The notes: generated from the sequence alone by a model not told the origin. Shown: positions 1-5,509, numbered from the stretch's first letter. The stretch: DNA of 7,544 nucleotides from Candidatus Saccharimonadota bacterium (GCA_020427905.1 JAGQNU010000023.1:1-7544), one strand, 5' to 3'. A program made the numbers and translations.

Positions 1-53
1 AGTTTGAATTTCTCGAGCTCTGACTTCTGGTGTTTCATGGGTTTGTTACTCAT
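1..53 (-). CDS. 5' end of an unrecognised leftward gene, cut by the window edge
   Basis: Read on the minus strand from the ATG at 53-51, 17 codons stay open to the window edge and give MSNKPMKHQKSELEKFK. The fragment is rich in Lys and Glu, is probably cytosolic, and shows no signal peptide or membrane segment. It is too short to assign a function. The case for a real gene rests on the near-perfect promoter just upstream, whose -10 box ends 9 bases before this ATG, so the message would begin within two or three bases of the start codon. A GGGAG stretch lies between the -10 box and the ATG, but it would fall mostly upstream of the predicted transcription start, so it may not act as a ribosome site. 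A second in-frame Met at codon 6 is an alternative start. The gene is divergent from tgt. Confidence 0.55.
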   Translation of the reverse strand, partial: MSNKPMKHQKSELEKFK

Positions 54-61
54 GTACTCCC

Positions 62-90
62 ATATTAGCATAAGCTAAATAAGTTGTCAA
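62..90 (-). promoter_or_regulatory. Sigma70-type promoter for the leftward gene
   Basis: On the minus strand there is a perfect TTGACA (-35, positions 90-85), a 17-base spacer and TAATAT (-10, positions 67-62). The -10 is preceded by TGC, so it also has the extended -10 form. This is the best promoter match in the window. The expected transcription start is near position 55, two bases from the ATG at 53. Confidence 0.8.
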
Positions 91-180
91 TATGTACAGA
101 CTTCGACCTTTATTACTAAATATTTAAGTCCGACAAGTCATAATCATAGCATGAGGTGCATTTTTAACGCAATAGGTATG

Positions 181-209
181 TGGACAACCTGTGATTTCTT
201 GTGTATATA
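181..209 (+). promoter_or_regulatory. Possible distal tgt promoter
   Basis: TGGACA (181-186), a 17-base spacer and TATATA (204-209) form a plausible sigma70 promoter. The expected start is near 216, which would give a short leader of about 13-19 bases before the tgt start codon. It overlaps the second candidate promoter, so only one of the two may be active, or both may be alternatives. Confidence 0.4.
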
Positions 210-227
210 ACAGAGGTAGTATATACT
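199..227 (+). promoter_or_regulatory. tgt promoter predicted to give a leaderless mRNA
   Basis: TTGTGT (199-204), a 17-base spacer and TATACT (222-227). Counting 7-8 bases from the end of the -10 puts the transcription start at A234 or A235, which coincides with the ATG at 235. If this promoter is used, the in-frame ATG at 229 is not transcribed and tgt starts at 235 without a ribosome binding site. Confidence 0.55.
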
Positions 228-234
228 TATGGCA

Positions 235-1305
235 ATGTACACAATCTCTCAAAACATAGGCGCTTTTGGGCGACGCGGCGAGCTTTCTGTTCGTGGTTTT
301 ACCGTCAAAACACCAACTTTTATGCCCGATGGCACACGAGGTGCTGTTAAGTCGCTGACGCCCGAGATGGTTCAATCAACGGGTGTGGGTGTAGTGCTTG
401 CCAATACCTACCACCTTCATCTGATGCCGAGTGAGGATACGGTGGCTGCGTTGGGTGGACTCCATACCTTCACAAACCAAACTCTACCCCTGTTAACTGA
501 CTCGGGAGGTTTTCAAGTTTTCAGCTTGAGTCATATCAACAAGATCACCGAGGAGGGGGTTGAGTTTAAAGATCCACGTACGGGTGACATCATCTTTCTT
601 TCACCAGAGAAGTCGATACAAATACAGATGAAACTCGGAGCAGATATGCTGGTGGCCTTTGATGACGTCGTTTCACTTGACGAGAAGGGGAGGGCTCGTA
701 CACTCGAGGCGTTTGAGAGGACGCATCGTTGGCTGGAGCGCTCGATAGCTGAGTATGACCGTCTGACGGCAGGCATGAGCGACGAGGAGCGACCTCTGTT
801 GTTTGGCGTGGTTCAGGGTGGTCTTGATAAGGATTTACGCAAGAAAAGCCTAGAGATTGTACAAAAATCATCGGTTTCCGGTATCGCTATCGGGGGTTTA
901 TCGGTTGGTGAATCACGCGAGGAGATGCACGATATGCTCGAGTTTCTGGCGCCGCTGTATGACGACTCTCCGCGACCACGCTTTTTACTTGGGGTGGGTG
1001 ACCCAATTGATCTGAGAAAGGCACTCGAGTGTGGTATCGATATGCTTGATTGTGTGTTGCCCACCAGGAATGCTCGGCATGGCTCGGTGTGGGTGAGCGG
1101 GGATACAAAGATGAATCTTAAATCCGAGGTGCACGCTCTTACAACAGAGGTGATTGAGCCAGGCTGTGATTGTTATACGTGCGCCAACGGCTTCTCACGC
1201 GGCTTTCTACGCCACCAGTTTAAAGTAGGTGAGCCACTAGCGGGCACACTCGCCTCAATCCATAACATCCGCTACCTCCAACGCATCTGCGAGGAATTTA
1301 AATAG
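235..1305 (+). CDS. tgt: tRNA-guanine transglycosylase (Tgt)
   Basis: Exchanges the guanine at position 34 of GUN-anticodon tRNAs (Asp, Asn, His, Tyr) for a 7-deazaguanine, the key step towards queuosine; cytosolic. The 356-residue protein covers the whole TIM-barrel family. Visible landmarks are the substrate-binding Asp89 in LTDSGGFQ, GVVQGG at 191-196, GIAIGGLSVGES at 216-227, the nucleophile Asp272 in MLDCVLPTRNARHGS, and the zinc site Cys311/Cys313/Cys316 with His343. The pocket segment reads FDDVVS (142-147), where the classical bacterial enzyme has FDEC; see findings. The start at 235 was chosen because a -10 box ends at 227; an in-frame ATG at 229 adds two residues, and a weak AGAGG lies at 212-216. 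It is followed after 18 bases by a gene of unknown function. No queuosine biosynthesis gene is in the window. Confidence 0.95.
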   Translation: MYTISQNIGAFGRRGELSVRGFTVKTPTFMPDGTRGAVKSLTPEMVQSTGVGVVLANTYHLHLMPSEDTVAALGGLHTFTNQTLPLLTDSGGFQVFSLSHINKITEEGVEFKDPRTGDIIFLSPEKSIQIQMKLGADMLVAFDDVVSLDEKGRARTLEAFERTHRWLERSIAEYDRLTAGMSDEERPLLFGVVQGGLDKDLRKKSLEIVQKSSVSGIAIGGLSVGESREEMHDMLEFLAPLYDDSPRPRFLLGVGDPIDLRKALECGIDMLDCVLPTRNARHGSVWVSGDTKMNLKSEVHALTTEVIEPGCDCYTCANGFSRGFLRHQFKVGEPLAGTLASIHNIRYLQRICEEFK

Positions 1306-1307
1306 AG

Positions 1308-1313
1308 TATACT
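1308..1313 (+). promoter_or_regulatory. -10 box for the small hypothetical gene
   Basis: TATACT begins 3 bases after the tgt stop codon and ends 11 bases before the ATG at 1324, so the expected transcription start is about 1320. I see no good -35 at the right distance and no ribosome binding site before the ATG. The box is identical to the proximal tgt -10. Confidence 0.4.
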
Positions 1314-1323
1314 GATTTGTAGT

Positions 1324-1698
1324 ATGGCATACGGTGATAGAGAGCAATTCGATACGAGAACAGGTGTAGGCCCGGGTGGCGTAGTAATAATGGAAGATGC
1401 TGAATGTGGGCCGCAGTCACCTGACCTGTGGAGAGAGCCGCCGCTTCCTGAGGATCCAAATTTGCGTGCGCGCAGACTTCGTATCCGAGATCTATTGCAT
1501 AGGAGTGCATTTGTAATGCCTGGCTGGGATGAGGCAACTCAGGGTCGGAGTCCTATACCCTTTTTCGAAAAGTCTCCAGATGAAGTGGCGCTAATGCCTG
1601 ATGCACTTAGGGCGAGCTATCTTGCGGAGAGAGCTGCGGCTGCAGATCCACGTTCAGGCCCACGGCTCGTACCATACGTCCCACAGGCAAGAGAGTAG
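1324..1698 (+). CDS. Hypothetical protein, 124 residues
   Basis: I do not recognise this protein. It is rich in Pro, Arg and acidic residues. It starts with a Gly-rich, probably flexible stretch (about residues 1-40), then has an Arg-rich, helix-prone segment (about 47-60) and a second likely helix around 84-107, and ends in a Pro-rich tail. There is no signal peptide, membrane segment or cysteine pair; the single Cys is near residue 28. It looks coding: it is a single open frame filling the gap between tgt and the tRNA gene, with its own -10 box 11 bases before the ATG. It uses AGA and AGG for Arg more often than its neighbours, which could mean recent acquisition or simply low expression. 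No ribosome binding site is visible, so if real it is probably translated from a near-leaderless mRNA. The opposite strand holds only a shorter, weaker open frame. Confidence 0.6.
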   Translation: MAYGDREQFDTRTGVGPGGVVIMEDAECGPQSPDLWREPPLPEDPNLRARRLRIRDLLHRSAFVMPGWDEATQGRSPIPFFEKSPDEVALMPDALRASYLAERAAAADPRSGPRLVPYVPQARE

Positions 1699-1705
1699 AT
1701 TGCTG

Positions 1706-1733
1706 TTTACCTCTGTTTTTGGTAGGATAGTAT
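1706..1733 (+). promoter_or_regulatory. Likely tRNA-Val promoter
   Basis: TTTACC (1706-1711), a 16-base spacer and TAGTAT (1728-1733). The expected start near 1740 would leave about 10 bases of 5' leader before the mature tRNA, a normal RNase P substrate. The match is moderate, and an overlapping TAGGAT (1723-1728) is a weaker -10 alternative. Confidence 0.45.
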
Positions 1734-1749
1734 CTGTCCAAGAAGATAC

Positions 1750-1826
1750 GGGCGATTAGCTCATTTGGCTAGAGCGCAGCATTGACGTTGCTGAGGTGGG
1801 AGGTTCGAATCCTCCATCGCCCACCA
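1750..1826 (+). tRNA. tRNA-Val (anticodon GAC), CCA encoded
   Basis: Full cloverleaf. The acceptor stem pairs GGGCGAT (1750-1756) with ATCGCCC (1816-1822). The D arm is GCTC/GAGC. The anticodon stem pairs CAGCA with TGCTG around the loop TTGACGT, giving anticodon GAC. The variable loop has five bases. The T arm pairs GGAGG with CCTCC around TTCGAAT. The discriminator is A73 (1823), followed by an encoded CCA (1824-1826). It reads the Val codons GUC and GUU. No terminator separates it from the T-box leader downstream, so read-through is possible. Confidence 0.97.
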
Positions 1827-1828
1827 AA

Positions 1829-1838
1829 GTGGTACAAT
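1829..1838 (+). promoter_or_regulatory. Extended -10 promoter for the T-box operon
   Basis: The tract GTGGTACAAT contains TGG followed by TACAAT (1833-1838), an extended -10 element only a few bases after the tRNA CCA. No convincing -35 is present because that position lies inside the tRNA gene. The expected transcription start is near 1845. The leader may alternatively be reached by read-through from the tRNA-Val promoter. Confidence 0.45.
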
Positions 1839-1841
1839 AGA

Positions 1842-1966
1842 CGATAAGTGGTGAGGCGGCGTAACGAGCCGCGGAGCTTCGTGAGAGCGATCGCAACACA
1901 CGTAAACTGATGCGATAAGAGTAAACGCCAAGGTGGAACCGTCTTGCATCGCGCAGGACCCGAGGC
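1842..1966 (+). promoter_or_regulatory. T-box leader (tRNA-sensing riboswitch) upstream of GNAT-thrS
   Basis: The sequence AAGGTGGAACCG at 1930-1941 matches the T-box core, whose TGGN pairs with the NCCA end of uncharged tRNA. It folds as an antiterminator. GCC-AA-GG (1927-1933) pairs with CC-GA-GGC (1960-1966) around a small symmetric loop. TGGAACC (1934-1940) is the 7-base bulge. GTCTTGC (1941-1947) pairs with GCAGGAC (1953-1959). Upstream are a hairpin GCGGC/GCCGC (1856-1860 and 1868-1872) with loop GTAACGA, a smaller GCTT/GAGC hairpin, and ATCGC/GCGAT (1890-1894 and 1912-1916). The part before the T-box is short, about 90 bases, so stem I must be reduced. The downstream synthetase gene makes tRNA-Thr the expected ligand; an ACG Thr codon sits in the first hairpin loop, but this specifier assignment is tentative. 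Confidence 0.62.
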
Positions 1967-2005
1967 ACGCTAACAGATGTAAAAAGCATCTACAGGCGTG
2001 TTTTT
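1963..2005 (+). terminator. Intrinsic terminator of the T-box leader
   Basis: CACGC with its preceding bases (1963-1970) pairs with GCGTG and following Ts (1996-2003). An inner hairpin AGATG/CATCT (1975-1979 and 1987-1991) sits inside, and a T tract runs at 2001-2005. Bases 1964-1966 (GGC) are also the 3' strand of the antiterminator's lower helix, so the two folds compete, as expected for a transcription-attenuating T-box. Confidence 0.6.
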
Positions 2006-2024
2006 GTATTAATAGGAATAAAGT

Positions 2025-2561
2025 ATGCCATCTCAACCAACACAACACAGTACTTATGAGACGTTACCCACCGACGACAAAATACTTCTTAAGGCAGTGA
2101 AGGCGTCTGAGGCCGGTGCCTTGTTCGAGCTAGTCGACTTTAATCGTGACTATCTGGCCGAGTACTTACCCTGGGCACGAGGTAATACACGTGAGGATTC
2201 AGCTACTTTTGTTCAAAAGGTACAATCTGATCGTATGAAGGGCGTGGAGTATGGTTTTGGAATATACTATGACGACGTGCTTGCTGGACATATTAGCTTG
2301 ATGCATCTTGTAGATGGCAAGACTCCCGAGATAGGTTACTGGCTAACGAAAAAACTTTCGGGCAAAGGGATTACTCAGCGTGCTGCCGAGCGATTGAGCC
2401 AGTTTGGCTTTGAGACGCTGGGGTTGAAAGAGATTGTGATAAAGGCGGCAACGACAAATATTGCCAGTAATAAAATTGCTGAAAATATCGGATACCAACT
2501 GTATACTACTGAGAAGAGCGATAATGGAGCGAAAATAAATGTATGGAGGAAGACATCATGA
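2025..2561 (+). CDS. GNAT-family N-acetyltransferase, RimL-like
   Basis: A 178-residue acetyl-CoA-dependent acyltransferase of the GNAT fold, probably cytosolic. It resembles the RimJ/RimL branch, which acetylates protein N-termini including ribosomal proteins. Features seen are the helix segment with YLPWARGNTREDSATFV (47-63), the beta-strand region around GFGIYYDDVLAGHISL (77-92), EIGYWLTKKLSGKGIT (102-117), which contains the acetyl-CoA pyrophosphate-binding loop, and the C-terminal ATTNIASNKIAENIGYQL (142-159), a classic GNAT motif. The start is supported by AGGA at 2014-2017, 7 bases before the ATG. Its TGA stop overlaps the thrS ATG (ATGA), so the two are translationally coupled and share the T-box leader. 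That may point to a role in translation, but the actual substrate cannot be read from sequence; antibiotic or metabolite acetylation remains possible. Confidence 0.88.
   Translation: MPSQPTQHSTYETLPTDDKILLKAVKASEAGALFELVDFNRDYLAEYLPWARGNTREDSATFVQKVQSDRMKGVEYGFGIYYDDVLAGHISLMHLVDGKTPEIGYWLTKKLSGKGITQRAAERLSQFGFETLGLKEIVIKAATTNIASNKIAENIGYQLYTTEKSDNGAKINVWRKTS
2545..2550 (+). promoter_or_regulatory. Ribosome binding site fixing the thrS start
   Basis: GGAGGA lies 7 bases before the ATG at 2558. An in-frame ATG at 2543 overlaps this site and so cannot be the real start; it would add a spurious MEEDI. Confidence 0.8.
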
Positions 2562-4408
2562 GCCACGAAGACCAACTATATGCAATGCGCCACAGTCTAG
2601 CGCATATTATGGCGACTGCCGTTACGACGCTGTGGCCAGAGGCAAAATTGGGTGTAGGTCCAGTAGTCGAGAACGGGTTTTACTACGATATTGATATTCC
2701 GGGTGTGACGATCTCAACAGATGACTTCAAAAAGATCGAAGAGCAGATGCGTAAGGTCATCAATGCAAACCAGCCGTTTGAGCGTTCTGAAAAGTCAGTT
2801 GACGAGGGTATCGCTTGGGCCGAGCAGGCAAAACAACCATACAAGGTTGAGCTGCTCAACGACCTGAAGCGATCGGGTACGACACTGGCCAAAGATCTCG
2901 ATGCAGATGAGCTCGGCACAATTGCCGAGGGTGATGCGGCTGTTGATACCGTCTCGTTCTACACAAACGGTGAATTCACAGATCTGTGCCGCGGACCTCA
3001 CGTGGAGAGTACAGACAAAGTCGGTGCATTTAAACTCATGCGGGTTGCTGGTGCATATTGGCGAGGCAAAGAGGGCAACCCTCAGATGCAGCGACTGTAT
3101 GGTGTGGCATTTGACTCTAAAGAAGAGCTGCACAACTATCTGCAGATGCTTGAGGAGGCCAAAAAGCGTGATCACCGTAAACTTGGTAAAGAGCTCGACC
3201 TCTTCACGTTCTCAGATATGATTGGCGGCGGTTTAACACTATGGAGTCCGCGTGGTACTCAGCTGAGAAACGGCTTGAATGATTTTGTGCAGGAGATGCG
3301 TGACGAGTATGGCTACCAGGAGGTGACTTCGCCACACATCACTAAAAAGGAGTTGTTTGAGGCAAGTGGCCACTGGGCTAAGTTTGCTGATGAACTGTTT
3401 AAGATTGAGACGCGCGAGGGGCACGAGTTTGCCATGAAGCCAATGAGTTGCCCAATGCACACGCAAATTTATGCCAGTCAGCCACGCTCATATCGCGATC
3501 TGCCGATTCGATACCGTGAGACTGCCTTTGTATACCGAGATGAACAGAGTGGTGAGCTTTCTGGCTTGTCGCGAGTACGCTGCATTACACAGGATGACGC
3601 GCATGTCTTCTGTCGCACGAATCAGATAGAGGATGAGGCACTTAAGATCTGGGATATTATCGATAGATTTTACGGGACACTTGGATTTGCGGACCTTAAG
3701 GTGCGCTTATCGACTCACGATCCAGACGATATGTCCGCCTACTCTGGTGATAAGAGTAAGTGGGACGAGTCGGTTGCCCAACTCCAGTCGATAATTGAGG
3801 GTAAAATGGGTCAAGACTATATCTCTGGTGTTGGGGAGGCCGCGTTTTACGGACCAAAGATCGACTTTATGGCCAAGGATGCGCTTGGGCGTGAGCACCA
3901 GGTTGCAACGATCCAACTCGACTTTAATCAGCCAGAAGGCTTTGACCTGACATGCACAAATGAATCTGGTGATGCGGAGCGAGTGGTTATGATTCACGCA
4001 GCAATTATGGGATCGATAGAGCGATTCCTTAGCGTGTATATTGAGCATACTGGCGGACGATTCCCCGTGTGGCTCGCGCCTGAGCAGGTGAGAGTCATCC
4101 AAGTGAAAGATTCTGATGAAGTTGACGCTTTCGTTGCTGAATTTACATCGGCACTGAAAACTGCAGGAATTCGCTTTTCAACAGATGCGAGTAACGAGTC
4201 TGTGAGTAAGAAGATCCGAAACGCAGAGCTCATGAAGGTCCCATATGCGGTTGTTGTTGGCGAGAAGGAAGTTGAGACTAGCGAGATTACACCGCGTCTT
4301 CGCGCGGATCTAGCGGGCGACGATTCAGCTGAATCACGATCCACGACAGATTTCATCACTGCAATTCAGAGTGAAGTCACTTCACGATCTCAAGAGTCAA
4401 CACTCTAG
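2558..4408 (+). CDS. thrS: Threonine-tRNA ligase, lacking the N-terminal TGS domain
   Basis: Class II synthetase charging tRNA-Thr, 616 residues, cytosolic. The usual N-terminal TGS (N1) domain is absent: the protein opens almost directly in the editing (N2) domain, with HSLAH (His12, His16) and later CRGPH (Cys144, His148), which clear Ser-tRNA-Thr. The catalytic core follows, with motif 1 around residues 231-260 and motif 2 in RYRETAFVYRDEQSGELSG (318-336). The zinc ligands are Cys298 (MKPMSCPMH), His349 (TQDDAHVFC) and His480 (VMIHAAIMGSIERF). The last is in motif 3, where Arg489 is the class II ATP-binding arginine. The anticodon-binding domain spans about 508-605. A short polar tail rich in Ser and Glu ends the protein. 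The start at 2558 is set by a strong ribosome site. It is the second gene of the T-box transcript. Confidence 0.97.
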   Translation: MSHEDQLYAMRHSLAHIMATAVTTLWPEAKLGVGPVVENGFYYDIDIPGVTISTDDFKKIEEQMRKVINANQPFERSEKSVDEGIAWAEQAKQPYKVELLNDLKRSGTTLAKDLDADELGTIAEGDAAVDTVSFYTNGEFTDLCRGPHVESTDKVGAFKLMRVAGAYWRGKEGNPQMQRLYGVAFDSKEELHNYLQMLEEAKKRDHRKLGKELDLFTFSDMIGGGLTLWSPRGTQLRNGLNDFVQEMRDEYGYQEVTSPHITKKELFEASGHWAKFADELFKIETREGHEFAMKPMSCPMHTQIYASQPRSYRDLPIRYRETAFVYRDEQSGELSGLSRVRCITQDDAHVFCRTNQIEDEALKIWDIIDRFYGTLGFADLKVRLSTHDPDDMSAYSGDKSKWDESVAQLQSIIEGKMGQDYISGVGEAAFYGPKIDFMAKDALGREHQVATIQLDFNQPEGFDLTCTNESGDAERVVMIHAAIMGSIERFLSVYIEHTGGRFPVWLAPEQVRVIQVKDSDEVDAFVAEFTSALKTAGIRFSTDASNESVSKKIRNAELMKVPYAVVVGEKEVETSEITPRLRADLAGDDSAESRSTTDFITAIQSEVTSRSQESTL

Positions 4409-4417
4409 GCTTTAGTA

Positions 4418-4735
4418 GTGGCGCGTGTTGACGACACATTTAAGGAGCGAGTATACGAGCTCGTTGCTCAAATACCTCAGGGTAAAGTGGCTACGTATGG
4501 CCAGATTGCTGCACTGGGGGGTGCTTCCTGGGCGGCATGGGAGGTTGGGCAAATCGCACATACGGGACCAGATGAACTCCCATGGCATCGGGTTGTGAAT
4601 AAACAAGGCGGGTTGGCTTCTGGATATCCTGGCGGCGGCCGTGAGGGACACAGAGCAGTTCTCGAGGCTGACGGATACCATGTTTCAGATGACTACGCAG
4701 TCGACGTGAAGGAGTTGTTGTGGCGCCCAGCCTAG
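4418..4735 (+). CDS. Alkyltransferase-like (ATL) DNA-binding protein
   Basis: Homologous to the C-terminal DNA-binding domain of O6-alkylguanine-DNA alkyltransferase, 105 residues. ATL proteins bind O6-alkylguanine and pass the lesion to nucleotide excision repair. The active-site motif reads PWHRV (55-59), with Trp56 where the methyltransferase has its Cys, so it cannot transfer alkyl groups. The recognition segment KVATYGQIAAL (23-33) keeps the Tyr (27) that helps rotate the damaged nucleotide. The arginine finger position is Trp41 instead of Arg (WAAWEVGQ); see findings. The GTG start gives the expected family N-terminus and lies 9 bases after the thrS stop; only a weak AGG at 4407-4409 precedes it, so coupling to thrS translation is likely. 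Its end overlaps miaA by 16 bases. The gene is sometimes called atl. Confidence 0.88.
   Translation: MARVDDTFKERVYELVAQIPQGKVATYGQIAALGGASWAAWEVGQIAHTGPDELPWHRVVNKQGGLASGYPGGGREGHRAVLEADGYHVSDDYAVDVKELLWRPA
4709..4714 (+). promoter_or_regulatory. Ribosome binding site for miaA
   Basis: AAGGAG lies 5 bases before the GTG at 4720, inside the 3' end of the ATL gene. It supports the GTG start and the 16-base overlap. Confidence 0.7.
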
Positions 4736-5508
4736 ACCCGATACCACTTATTGTAATCGTCGGGGAGACTGCGAGCGGTAAGACTGCCGCTGGAGTGGAG
4801 CTTGCTTGGCGGATCAACGGCGAGATTATCTGCGCTGACTCACGAACAATTTATAAGGGGATGGATATCGGCACGGCTACACCAACAAGCGATGAACAAG
4901 GTGGTGTCACGCACCATCTGTTAAGTATCATTGAACCAGATAAACGCTACAGTGCAGCTGAGTTTCAAAAAGATGCTAACCGATTGATCGCTGATATCTG
5001 GGCCCGTGGAAAGTTCCCGATAATTGTTGGGGGTAGCGGCCTGTACGTTGACAGTATCTTGTTTAACTATAGTTTTGCCGACGGCGGCGAACAGAGTAGC
5101 GAGAACCCACGCCACAAACAGTCATCATCAGTCGACGACCGTACAATGCTACGTGATAATACTTTGGCTGTTGGGTTACGACTCGATCGAGAGGTGCTGA
5201 ATTCGCGCATAGAACAACGTGTTAAGCAGATGTTTCAGGATGGATTTCTGAATGAAGTTTGGTCTGTGGCGGATAAGTTTGGGTGGGAGCATGAATCAAT
5301 GTCGGGGATTGGCTACCGAGTGGCGCGGGCCTACATTGAGGGCGACGCCACGGAAGACGAGGTGAAGCAGGCGTTTATCGCCCGGGATAAATCATTGGCG
5401 AAGCGTCAACGGACGTGGTTCAAGCGCAACAAGCATATTCAGTGGTTTGATGAGCCCGGGCAGCTTGTTGAAATTGCTGCTAATTTTGCGACTTCAATCA
5501 AGGTATAA
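4720..5508 (+). CDS. miaA: tRNA dimethylallyltransferase, compact form
   Basis: Transfers a dimethylallyl group from DMAPP to N6 of A37 in tRNAs that read codons starting with U, stabilising codon pairing. It has 262 residues, against about 300-316 in most bacteria. Intact landmarks are the P-loop GETASGKT (15-22), ADSRTIYKGMDIGTA (39-53; the Thr43 position is usually Gln), THHLLSI (64-70), YSAAEF (77-82), IIVGGSGLY (101-109), GIGYR (196-200) and the tRNA-contacting SLAKRQRTWFKR (225-236). The region between residue 110 and about 149 is much shorter than usual and polar (rich in Ser, Asn and Asp). The conserved insert-domain stretch with its RALE motif is missing, with no frameshift. The start is GTG with AAGGAG upstream. 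Its TAA overlaps the murT ATG by one base. Confidence 0.93.
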   Translation: MAPSLDPIPLIVIVGETASGKTAAGVELAWRINGEIICADSRTIYKGMDIGTATPTSDEQGGVTHHLLSIIEPDKRYSAAEFQKDANRLIADIWARGKFPIIVGGSGLYVDSILFNYSFADGGEQSSENPRHKQSSSVDDRTMLRDNTLAVGLRLDREVLNSRIEQRVKQMFQDGFLNEVWSVADKFGWEHESMSGIGYRVARAYIEGDATEDEVKQAFIARDKSLAKRQRTWFKRNKHIQWFDEPGQLVEIAANFATSIKV

Positions 5509-5509
5509 T
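5504..5509 (+). promoter_or_regulatory. Consensus -10 box at the miaA/murT junction
   Basis: A perfect TATAAT spans the miaA stop and the first murT ATG. It ends 8 bases before the second in-frame ATG at 5517, the same distance as in tgt. No good -35 is visible, so activity is uncertain; it could supply a leaderless murT-gatD message. Confidence 0.4.

Noticed and set aside
91..180. Search for a gene, RNA or operator in the divergent region
   Set aside because: It is AT-rich, with only very short open frames (about 19 codons) and small imperfect palindromes; nothing is supportable beyond the promoters listed on either side.
1298..1537. Minus-strand open frame opposite the hypothetical gene
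   Set aside because: No promoter or ribosome site and no recognisable protein; the plus-strand frame is longer and fits the gap between neighbours.
1782..1787. TTGACG inside the tRNA as a -35 for the leader promoter
   Set aside because: It is about 45 bases from the TACAAT box, far too distant, and it is explained by the tRNA anticodon loop.
1902..1926. Direct repeat GTAAAC / GTAAAC in the leader
   Set aside because: Two six-base copies in an A-rich stretch are likely chance; no further copies were seen.
2543..2557. Upstream in-frame ATG for thrS at 2543
   Set aside because: It overlaps the GGAGGA ribosome site that serves the ATG at 2558, and the extra MEEDI does not fit the family start.
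4418..4735. Active O6-methylguanine methyltransferase (ogt)
   Set aside because: The acceptor Cys is replaced by Trp in PWHRV, which defines the non-catalytic ATL group.
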